Assembly (NCBI GenBank): GCA_002081555.1
Contig: KV920978.1
Span: 1 to 47,166, forward strand
Direction of reading: 5' to 3'
Source of the DNA: Protostelium mycophagum
Taxonomy: Eukaryota; Evosea; Variosea; Protosteliida; Protosteliaceae
Length of the DNA stretch: 47,166 nucleotides
Numbering within the stretch: the stretch's first letter is position 1; each line of letters begins with the position of its first letter. Of the stretch, positions 34,458-43,842 are shown piece by piece. Both the position numbers and the translations under genes were made by a program. The notes under the pieces were generated by a model. That model searched no databases. It was not told where the DNA came from and worked only from the letters and a program-made list of their open reading frames with translations.

Positions 34458-37400
34458 TCAAGGGCTTGCTGCATTGTTTGGCTCGGTGTAGTTCCCTGGA
34501 AACCAACCAGTGGTAGATCCCACTTGTCCCTTATACCATCCCTCATCCGACTTCTCCAGCACCTGATGACGTCATGCCACGTCATCATGCGTCATGTCTC
34601 ACCTTGATGACGTCACCGGCCTTGAAGCCGAGCTCGGTCGCGTCGGCGGGGGTGTAAGACCAGATGGCGACGACGGTATCCTGACCTGAAATTTGAGTAG
34701 GGGGGGAGTTGGCATATGCGGGGGGAGGGGTCATGGGGAGGTCATCAGACGCCCTCAATGAGTTCACGGCGGGGGTCATGGCAGATGTGCTCATTGTAGA
34801 CGTGGTCGCAGAGAAGAGCTCTTCCCTCTCCTTTTCCTGCGCATGTCGGAAAGAAGTAGAGACAGATGATGCAGATGTCCATCATGATGTGATTACCTCA
34901 TTAGATGGTGCGGAGGGTGCTCTCGAGGTCTCAGGACTGAAGAGACCCGAGGCCCTCTTATCTTCATGGAAGATGGGGGCGGTGTACTGCTCTCCCTCCA
35001 AATGGGCGGGAATCTTCATCATTCAATATTTGAACTTGGTTTTGGCGCGAAAGTATTCTTTCCATGCGAACTAAAAAAGAAAATTGCGCGCCAAAACGAA
35101 ATTTCAAATTTTGAATGATTACCTTCGCCAGAGGTTCCACAAACAGAGGGACTTCCCACAGACCGAGCTCCTCATCTTCTACCACTTCGACACCGTGACG
35201 ATTACATCTCAACTGATAACTGATGTTGCTGTCATCTGTCAGTCCGAGTCGATGAGAAGATGCGATGAGATGCGATGAGATGTGATGAGATGCGATGCGT
35301 AAACCGATGCTTTAGAATTTATTTTGCGTACTGCTTCTTCCTGTCTTTATGGTGCAAAACCGCCAAAAAACTTTGATTGACATAAAAATCACCTCAAAAC
35401 GTCTCTCAACCGCGTGGCTCTCTGCTTGTTGAGGCCAGCTGCCGCGTTCTCAACGTCCTTAGTTGGGTGGGGGATGTGTTGTAAGGACTTGTTGATCTTG
35501 ATGGTGCTGCTTAAGGCTTGATAAGAGGTCAGGGTCAAGTCGTTGCCATCCAGTCGGATGACCTGAAAGATTCAGTTTTCCCGCCAAAAGTTGGAATTTG
35601 AAATTCGAATGCGTACCTTGAGGCCGGTGTTGGCTCGGAGGGCTTCGGTCAAGCTCATGAAAATACGGTCTCCGATGCTGTTGAATTCAATGTTCAACTC
35701 CTGTTCTATTTTTAGAACATGTCGGACGTCTACAACGCTGTTTATACTCACTTGTAATGTGTTGTTTTGGTGCAAATTCAAAAATAACTGCCACAAAGCA
35801 TGACGGTTCGAGGCTCCGTGGCTTCCCCTCACGTACAACCTTTCAAATTTCAAACCCCGAAAATGGCGGGAAAATCACCCACCGCTTAAGTTGGGGCGAA
35901 TTGATGACGTAAGAGGCGAGGGCGGGGGCGTAATCTTTTCCCTCGGAAGAAGATCCGAGATTTTTTCCGATATGTAGTTCTGTCAAATGTCTGCAGCATC
36001 CTTGCAGCGCAGTCAACACCGCGGCCAGCCCTGAGATTTCTCAGAATCTTCCATGAAATTTCCGTGAAAAATATGGGAATATTCCTGACCTTTTCCCTTG
36101 AGGTGCATCCCGTTCAAGTTGAGGGTATACAACGCGAAGGTACAGTCCTGGAATGCTTTTCCAAAGGTCTGAAATTTATTCAATATATATGTATAAATAA
36201 AAATAATAAAATGATTTATTTGTGGAAATTTCTTCAGTATTTTAGTGCATTTTTGTTGTGGCGGAAAATCCGCAAGCAAAAGTCTCCGACAATCTAATCA
36301 ACATTTGTTGTGATGGAAAAATCATTTTGCCGACATGTCGCGTGTATATTGAGTTGTAGATGGTCTCAAACTCACCACGGGGTTACTCGGAATATTACCG
36401 GATAAATCCAAGTTGACCCTTTTTCTCGCAGATTCGCGCATTGTAGAACCAACGATTGTCGTGAGTGACACTTCTGTCAAACTACAATGAGCCAGATTCA
36501 AATCTTCGAGCTGGTTGCAAGCCTCGAAAATACTACGCAAGGTCCAGTACTCCTTGTCAAGTCCCTGCGAAATCTCAATGAAAATTCGGGTGAATTGTAG
36601 ATGGGATGTACATCATGTGAAAAATATTTCTTCAACACAGTATTTATACATAAAGAAGTAAAGGATTTATTTATGTTCATGCAAAATATGCAGAAATACT
36701 GAGAAATGCGCCGAAATCTGCGCTCTACAACCAGCCAAAAAGAGATGGAAAATAAATTTCGGGATTTTTCAAAAATATTTTTGAAGGCAAAAAATATATT
36801 CCAAATTAACAAAAACATCCACAAAAAACACCAGAAATTTTTTCGCAACGCAAATACACTCGGCTGTAAATCAACTTTCCCACCTTATTGTTGGAGAGAT
36901 CCAGCAGCTCCAACGTGGAAAAATCCTTGAAATATGGCAGGATCAGATTCCAGTTCATGGAACCGACATCTGACAGCCAGAGGCTCCTCAGTTTCCAGTG
37001 GTCTTTTACTTTTCCGAGAAAAGTCGCGAGGGCATTCGAGGATTCTTCTCCAAAAGCGTTTCCGGATAAATCGAGTTCTTCGAGCGGCAAAATGACTCCG
37101 TAGGCGGCCATACCTATTCATCATTGAATGTGACATTATCATTGAACATGACGTCATCATTAAATGTGACATCATCATCATTAAACACGACATTATCATT
37201 GAACATGACGTCATCGTTAAATGTGACATCATCGAGATGACATGTCGACATTGATGATGCATGGAGTGCTTTCGTGCAAGAAGAATCTTGATTTTTTGAT
37301 AGTTTGAACAATCTACACCAATGTAATGGATGACATTTTGTTTGTGACATCATGGTATGATATCTTGAAGCACCACGTACCACTGATTAGCTCTTGTAGA

Positions 37401-39384
37401 CCCTTATCATGAAGTTTACAATGCGCCAGCTTCAACGATTTGAGGGCGTGTCCGAGATGTCTTAACCCCTTGGTGAGGGATACCACATTCTTGCCCTTCA
37501 AAGCCGTATCTAAAAATAGTCACATCGTGTACATTGTCGACAAAAAGTTCGCCACATCCATTGGTCCAAATATCAATCTACATATACGTCGACACATAAC
37601 GTCGACATGTACATATCACGTCGACAATGATCTATAAATAGACTCACGAGAGAAATCCCAATGGGTGAGGGAATTTCCGGGATTCTCCATGATGACAGAT
37701 CCGAACTCGTCCCAGTCCACTTCGGGGCCGGTGTTGCCGCTTACTACGATCTTTGTGATATTCTTATTATACTTGAGGAGTGTGCTGCAGAGGTGGATCT
37801 TTATCGAGTTCATGGAGAGGGGGGATCCTCCTTTGATCTGCAGATCCTGTTTTATTTTATTTTTTGTATTGATTTTTTATTCGATTTATTGAAATATAAT
37901 ATTTTATTGGTTCATTTTATTCGATATATTGAAATATAATATTTTTTGATTTTTTTATTCGATTTATTGAAATATAATTTTTGAGTGATATTTTGGAAGA
38001 TTTCAGATTTTTGTTTATCACGGTAATGTAACGCTTTTTTCGCGGTTATTAACGCGTTGGAATGTCAGAATATTACCTTGAAAATGATGACTCTAAAATG
38101 TGAATTGTGGGACAAGGATGACAAGATTGTCCCAATGCCTAGATATGCATCTGACTTGGGGTCAAGCCCTACCATGAGGTTAGACCTTATCTCATCTACA
38201 ACTCCTCTTTTCTCTTTTTTTATTATTTTTTGGTTTTGTCAAGTGTGTTGCCGCAGACATAAGATAAACAGAAAGAATTTTTTTAAATTTTAGTAGAAAA
38301 AATTGGCGGGAAATCGCCTCTGAATGAATCGTTTAGATTACTATGTGGATGCTAAAAATAACACAAGTCGCGTAACAACACAGTGTACTATCTCAAAGTC
38401 TGAAAGTGAGTTTCTCCTGTCTGTTGATGAACGAAGCATACCGGGGCACGTTCTGAGGTCAAAGATGGCTGATCCGGTGTCATGAATCTCGTAGATCCAG
38501 TTGATGAATGCAGAAGAGATGAAGGGGTTCTTCTCATTATTAGCTTGGGAGATGTAGGCATCGAGCATGCCTCCGGCGATGATCTTTTCTGTAGGATTGT
38601 TAAGAGTTGCGCTTTCGATGGAGGGTGTTCATGTCATTATAATGATGATTTGTCTGAACATTATAACTGCTTAAAAACGTTTTCATATCTCGAAAATATC
38701 TTATTGGCAGTCTTGCATCAAAAGAGGATATGATGTGAGTCATGATGAATGTGATTGTATAATTACCAGGGGGTGATATGTCCGAGAGAAGCGAAGGTTC
38801 TGTCACTTTGATGGTAATATGGCCGACCTGATTATATAATGTCGAAGAAGTGATCTTGGAGTGACCAACTCTAATGGCTTTGATGACATCCTCAATCACT
38901 TTGGGCTGGCTTTTCTTGTCGTCTGATCTGATCCACATTTTCTTTCCATCAGAAAATGTGAGCACAACCTTGGAATATGTGAATTGTTACGGCGGTATGT
39001 GTGATGTAATACCATATCTGAACTGCCATCAATAGATTTGATGTCAAACACATGGTAGTCCTTTCGAACCTTATCTCTTTAAGTATATCTAATCATGGTC
39101 ATATGACGTGTCTCACCGATTTGGCGCCGGTTAGTGCTTTCACAATGGTAATGAATCTATATTTTCCAATAGCCACCAACTTCTTTGTGAATTTTTTACT
39201 TTTGATGGGATCCTGAGAAGCCGTCTTAACCCAATCTGCCCATTGCAGCTCTTCTTGGTAATACTGCTGTAATGTATCTCGAACGAGCTCTGAGAGGTCA
39301 ACACAAAGGGTTAATGTGTAACAATGTCTTACTCTGCTCTGTTTCACTTAGATGAAGGGCATGTGGGCTGGGTGTCTCCGTCAT
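34458..39384 (-). CDS. CARMIL-type leucine-rich-repeat protein with C-terminal SH3 domain
   Basis: About 18 minus-strand exons. A first exon MTETPSPHALHLSE is likely. Next comes the CARMIL PH-like region: ELVRDTLQQYYQEELQWADW, KLVAIGKYRFITIVKALTGA, VLTFSDGKKMWIRSDDKKSQ. A linker LDAYISQANNEKNPFISSAF aligns with the CARMIL LDAY..ICD. segment. Leucine-rich repeats follow: LGHALKSLKLAHCKLHDKGL, LEELDLSGNAFGEESSNALA, LRSLWLSDVGSMNWNLILPY, LELLDLSNNK, LNIEFNSIGDRIF. The C-terminus has a Pro-rich stretch (PMTPPPAYANSPPTQ) and a complete SH3 domain: VVAIWSYTPADATELGFKAG, then KSDEGWYKGQV and GWFPGNYTE. CARMIL proteins bind capping protein and promote actin assembly. Amoebal members usually bind SH3 domains of myosin I rather than carry one. 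The first exon junction is not firm. Confidence 0.85.
35254..35299 (+). repeat. 10-bp tandem repeat (GATGCGATGA)n in a CARMIL intron
   Basis: About four and a half units, with one T/C variant. Confidence 0.85.
37123..37230. repeat. Degenerate ~18-bp tandem repeat rich in CRE-like TGACGTCATC
   Basis: Alternating blocks such as CATTGAACATGACGTCATCA and TTAAATGTGACATCATCATC recur about six times. The frame DVTFNDDVMFND on the minus strand is a by-product of the repeat. It lies in a CARMIL intron. Confidence 0.8.
37525..37625. repeat. Cluster of CGTCGACA words in a CARMIL intron
   Basis: Four TCGAC-centred palindromes occur within 100 bp (near 37529, 37588, 37600 and 37620), three of them as ACGTCGACA. 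The spacing is irregular, unlike a simple tandem repeat. Confidence 0.7.
37876..37980 (+). repeat. Three copies of an AT-rich 20-mer
   Basis: TTCGATTTATTGAAATATAA at 37881-37900 and 37959-37978 is exact; 37921-37940 differs by one base. Spacings are 40 and 38 bp. It lies in an AT-rich CARMIL intron that runs from about 37850 to 38300. Confidence 0.9.
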
Positions 39385-39480
39385 GTTACAAAAATAATAA
39401 AAGTAAAACGGCAAATTATAAATACGTCTTTATCATCGTTGTTCATCTACAGAGGAGCGTGTGTGTTTGTTGGGTTCGGC

Positions 39481-39816
39481 TTAGAAGCTCTTTCCTTTCA
39501 TCTCTAAATTTCTACAGGTTGTGTTGAGTTTGCCGGTGCTGTCCAGGCACTTGGCATATGTGCAGCTCTTGTCACTGTTCTTGCAGAGGACGACCTTGCC
39601 CTCTTTGTCCACCGTGCACTTGTGCTCTGTGGGGTTGTAACACAATGGAGACATGGAATCGGGACTGCAGCACTTTTCGAAGGAGGCATCACACAGGGCA
39701 GATCCACAGAGGATGGTGTTAGGTTGATCGACTCTGGGTGTGGTTGCCATGAGCATCACGCAGAGCCTTAAGAAGATGACGACGGCGACGATTTGGTAGC
39801 GGGTGAAGTTGATCAT
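39481..39816 (-). CDS. Small secreted cysteine-rich protein
   Basis: A single-exon 111-residue protein. The N-terminus MINFTRYQIVAVVIFLRLCV followed by MLMATT is a signal peptide with a cleavage site near Ala24. The mature part has ten cysteines, including CGSALCDASFEKCCSPDS and CKNSDKSCTYAKC, enough for five disulfides. There are no transmembrane segments after the signal and no recognised domain. It is probably extracellular, perhaps a wall, defence or predation factor, but its role is unknown. Its lack of introns is unusual for this locus. Confidence 0.75.
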   Translation of the reverse strand: MINFTRYQIVAVVIFLRLCVMLMATTPRVDQPNTILCGSALCDASFEKCCSPDSMSPLCYNPTEHKCTVDKEGKVVLCKNSDKSCTYAKCLDSTGKLNTTCRNLEMKGKSF

Positions 39817-40044
39817 TGTTGTTAATTATAGAAGGTAGCGTAGGATTTAAGTGGGTTGCTGTGTGGGTATGCGAAGTAATTATGTCTTTAACTCGTTTCT
39901 GCTCCTCTTGACAGATTGCTTTGTTTATAAATAGGCCGTGGTATTAGACACCTATAACGGCCAGCTTAACGTGCTTTGCGCACTTCTAACCCAAACATCT
40001 ACGGTAACTACCACATTACTTCTTGACCATAAAATTTAAACAAA
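39817..40044. promoter_or_regulatory. Short divergent promoter with TATA-like box
   Basis: TTTATAAATA at 39924-39933 lies about 110 bp from the start codons on both sides. A CGGTAACTACC palindromic word occurs at about 40003-40013. Which strand the box serves cannot be told. Confidence 0.5.
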
Positions 40045-40320
40045 ATGACGGGGCGGAAAGTCGAAATTTCGCCGGTCACTCCACCTTTTCGCAATTCTCC
40101 AGCAGTTTTAGCATCTAGGCGAAATCTCAACAACCTGCCACAGGGGCATTCGTACACACGTGATGGTACTTCATGGAAAAAGGCCCCCACCAGGAAAATT
40201 GGGTGGGTTATAACCAAGACATTTTCACAGGATATTGTTTTGTTCTGCAAGTCTGACCGATCGTGGCCAGGAACATATCTTGGAGTTACAAGCTATGTTT
40301 GTCTGTACAGCCTACAATAA
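40045..40320 (+). CDS. Hypothetical 91-codon frame
   Basis: Open from MTGRKVEISPVTPPFRNSPA with a basic, Ser/Pro-rich beginning and a TATA-like box 110 bp upstream. The opposite strand is also open and contains VYECPCGRLLRFRLDAKTAG, so the coding strand is uncertain. No family is recognised. Confidence 0.3.
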   Translation: MTGRKVEISPVTPPFRNSPAVLASRRNLNNLPQGHSYTRDGTSWKKAPTRKIGWVITKTFSQDIVLFCKSDRSWPGTYLGVTSYVCLYSLQ

Positions 40321-40580
40321 TGTTGTGAAGCTGCCTATGACGAAAAGTGTTCTTTGTGCATTGAAGAACTGAGTCATTACGGATTTCAAAAACCACCAAA
40401 ATTCTGGTCTGCTTGGATTGTTGCTGTGATTTGTGTTGTAGCGGGTTCGCGAGTTTTATACTGAATTATGCGAATAAACGAGACGTCCTTCCTGATACCG
40501 TGATTTATGCCATAACTACCGTGATGAGAATCTTGAGTCTTCACGTTCTCCAAATCAACCTCAACAACACCACGATCACA

Positions 40581-40844
40581 ATGAAGGACGCAAAAGAACA
40601 GAAAGGAGTGAGAGCCAAGCTCCACAACATCAGACAACAATTTCATGAGGCACGAGAGGAAGCGAAAAGAGATGCAGCCAAGAGACAACAGCGTTGTCCC
40701 AAGAGTAGAACCCCTCATACTTACAGCAACAGTTTCGACTCAACCTTTTCGCTGATGATGATGAACAACAATGCTGCTATTGCGGCGTCTTCTACATTTG
40801 CTCCCGCAAACTGTGACACCAGTTGCAATTCTAATTGCTGCTAA
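40581..40844 (+). CDS. Hypothetical small protein with basic helix and Cys-rich end
   Basis: MKDAKEQKGVRAKLHNIRQQ starts an 87-residue frame with a strongly charged helical half (FHEAREEAKRDAAKRQQRC), then a Ser/Asn-rich part, and ends CDTSCNSNCC. The clustered terminal cysteines suggest metal binding or lipidation, but no family is recognised. Confidence 0.5.
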   Translation: MKDAKEQKGVRAKLHNIRQQFHEAREEAKRDAAKRQQRCPKSRTPHTYSNSFDSTFSLMMMNNNAAIAASSTFAPANCDTSCNSNCC

Positions 40845-41469
40845 ATTCATCTTCAAAAATCTAATAAACTTAAACATAATAGTTGTCGTCGTTTCGATAC
40901 CAGCTTTATATAGTCGAATTTTTCAAGATGTTAGAGTCACGATACAATCAAGAAGAGGTACCACTGCTGTACATGAAGTGATTGAATTCAATGTGGCTCA
41001 TCAATCAAAAAAATTCCTTTGTCTCAGTTATCATCTTGACAGACCATCTTTGAATGATTGAAATCTTGAAGCCCATGTTTCACCGATGAGGTTCCATCTT
41101 TGCGATATCGCAAAACAAACAGTTGACGGTAACTACCGTATTTGTTTTTTGTCACCAGATCATTTCATTCATCAGATACACCACCACCAGACGATGCTAT
41201 CCAAAGGCCTCTTAAATCGTATGAACCGCAGTGGAAATAAGGGTAGGGCGTGACAGACTCTCTAAGCGGACTGACAGAGAAAGTTTTTGTGACACATAAG
41301 AAGAACACACATTCTTTCAGATCGGCTCATGTGGAGACTTCTACTGTACAAAAGGAATGTCCATGCCCTACTCCTATAAATAAGAGGTATATCAAATGAA
41401 ATTAACAAACTCCACGTGATAATCAACAGCTCTGCAAGATTGGTGAATGAGACTCACATAAGCACAATA
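40845..41469. promoter_or_regulatory. Spacer and promoter of the Rieske oxygenase gene
   Basis: No gene is recognised between the small Cys-rich frame and the oxygenase. CCTATAAATA at 41373-41382 is a TATA-like box about 90 bp before the start codon. A palindromic CGGTAACTACCG lies at about 41128-41139. Confidence 0.5.
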
Positions 41470-43293
41470 ATGGGTTCTTGGAATTCATCCCATCCCGTTG
41501 ATTCTGCAGAGACCTTGCCAGCTTCATTCTACACCGACCCACAGGTCTATGAGGTACGACTTGTTCATCAGTGTTCATTTATGCCAGTTTTTTCATCTTG
41601 GCAGTAGTCTATAGAGCGCTGCAGAATGAAGTGATGAGTTCACGGCAAAGCCGCACAAATGATCCAGTACAAAACCGTTGTGCCACACAAAACGTAAAAA
41701 CACAAGTGCTTTGTTTCGCAGTGATGAAATACTGAACATCAAGAACAAACTTTTCATTCTTCAGGTTGAGAAGAAGAAGGTCTTTGGCAGGAACTGGCTC
41801 TACGCAGGCCACGTCTCAGAGCTTCAGAATGTGGGAGATTACATCAGCGGCACATATGGACGACAACCCTACATCGTGGCGAGAGGCGAAGATGGGGAGT
41901 TGAGAGCCTTCTATAATATATGCAGACACCATGCCATGACAGTCACACAAGCTCCAGCTGTGAGTTTTTTGGCGGGAAAATCACTTTTCAAAACTCAAAA
42001 TGTTGAAGGGAAACACGAAAGAGTTTGTGTGTAATTACCACGGCTGGAGATACGCTTTGAATGGCAGGTTGAAGGCCGCAGTTGGAGTGAGAGGCATAAA
42101 GGACTTTGCCGCCAGCAAGATCAGTCTCTACCCAATCAAGATGAGACAGATCGGTCCCATGATCTTTCTTCATTTTGGGGATCAAGTGAGTCGATCAGAA
42201 TCCATCCTAGTTTTTCGCGGTTATAACCGCTCTATCTCTCGGTAGTTAACGTGACGACGTCAAGGACGAGGATTTCTCGCACATAGAGGCAGGTCATGAT
42301 GAGTTGAAAGACACAAGATATGGAGATTTAACTTTTGTATCAAGGAAAGACTATAAATTAGCTTGTAACTGGAAGGTGATTCTTCTTTCAATTCTATTTT
42401 TAGAACTTTTATTCTTTTTATTCATGAAAAATCATATTTTTCACCACAAAAAATTGATTTTAATATTTTTTGTATATTTTGCTGCAATTTTAAAAAATGT
42501 TTGATATTTCATTTGTAACTTTGATTCCAGGTTTTTGTCGACAATTATTTAGATGGCGGAATGCACGTTAAGTACGCACACCCCGACCTCGCGGCTGACC
42601 TCGATTTGTCGACATATTCTATGGAAACGAGGCACAAATATTCGGTCCAAAGGGCGGCGGCCTCTTCGAGTGACCGAGTCAGTGGGAGAGCACATTACGT
42701 CTATTTATATCCAAACTTGATGATCAATCGGTACGGTGACTGGATGGATACTAACCTTGTCATTCCGACGGGTAAGATATCATCTATGACATCATGGTGG
42801 AATGTAATGTCGTGTGATGTCATGAATGTCATGTCACGATGTCAGGTTGCACAAGACAGGTTATGGTGTGATACAGTTGTAGAATGTCATGATGATATGT
42901 CAGTGTCATAAAATGAATCTTGACAGGAGTGAACGAGTGCGTAGTGCGGATGGATTACTTTCTAAAAGAAGACAAAGCCAAAGACCAAAAATGGATCGAT
43001 ACTTCTCTGGCAGCAAGCCACAAGGTGAATACCGTATCTCTTAACGTGGAACTCACGGTCGTTCATGTGGAATCACGGTAACATTTGTAGGTTCAGCAGG
43101 AAGATGTTTGGCTGTGCGAAGGAGTCCAAGGTAGTCTATTTTTAGAATTTTTGTATGTGTTGATTTGGTATGTAAAATGACAGACGCAGTTGGTCTGGAA
43201 TCCGGCGTCTACAACGTGGGAAGATACGCTCCTTCATTTGAGGGGGGGATGCACGACTTTCATAAGACTCTGTACACAGAGATCTCTTGTTGA
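41470..43293 (+). CDS. Rieske non-haem iron oxygenase, choline monooxygenase-like
   Basis: About eight exons. It starts MGSWNSSHPVDSAETLPASF, then VFGRNWLYAGHVSEL. The Rieske [2Fe-2S] site is FYNICRHHAM ... FVCNYHGWRY (C-x-H and C-x2-H), split by an intron. The mononuclear-iron helix reads VDNYLDGGMHVKYAHPDL with the H-x4-H pair, close to plant choline monooxygenase (DNYLDGGYHVPYAH). The end (YAPSFEGGMHDFHKTLY) matches the CMO C-terminus. The likely reaction is oxidation of choline to betaine aldehyde for osmoprotection, or a related quaternary amine. The stop given (TEISC) may instead be bypassed by a long intron to an exon at about 43712-43760 that reads RYRQMWTNGESTSTTS. MEF2-like words lie in introns at 42394 and 43136. 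Confidence 0.88.
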
Positions 43294-43842
43294 TAAGGAA
43301 GAAAAATCTTGTGGATATAAAATGTGTTTGTAGAGTGGAGTTGTTGGTGTGGAGTGTTTGTCTGAGCTTCTTTCGCCTTGAAGGAAACCGCAGTGATGAG
43401 ATAGTGTTATGTTGCATCTGTTACTGTCGGGTTGATTCACTTGGCTACAAATGAAAAGACGAAGTCTCTAAAACACGATCATCTTCAGTTGCCACAGCAC
43501 AGTGAGACTGGCTCGTAGACTTTGGATGGCGCTTTCGCCTCACCGCAGCATTGTCACTAATGTTGTGGTAGTTGATTATTGTCTTGAGCAGAATGATAAC
43601 ACGTGGAAATATTTTCAAATCGTGAGGAGAGCGCGGGAAAAAATGATAAAGCTGGTTGTCGACGTTAATTCAAAACACTTTCAATTTTCAGCTGCCGATA
43701 CAGACAGATGTGGACCAACGGTGAATCAACGTCGACAACATCCTGATTGGGAGATCATCATAGTCAGCATCCAAAAACTTACAAAGGTGAGCCATTAGTC
43801 TTCAGAGGTCAAAAGAATGACTCGAACCTGACCTCTGATCAG
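43294..43842. other. Spacer, or long last intron of the oxygenase gene
   Basis: No independent gene is recognised. A possible terminal oxygenase exon lies near 43712-43760. The rest has only short frames without motifs. Confidence 0.4.

Noticed and set aside
37114-37383. Asp/Asn/Phe repeat protein frame on the minus strand
   Set aside because: It arises from a degenerate tandem DNA repeat in a CARMIL intron and does not connect to LRR exons in frame.
43142-43440. Open minus-strand frames opposite the oxygenase 3' end
   Set aside because: They overlap the well-supported plus-strand exon, lack family motifs and have no splice or start context.
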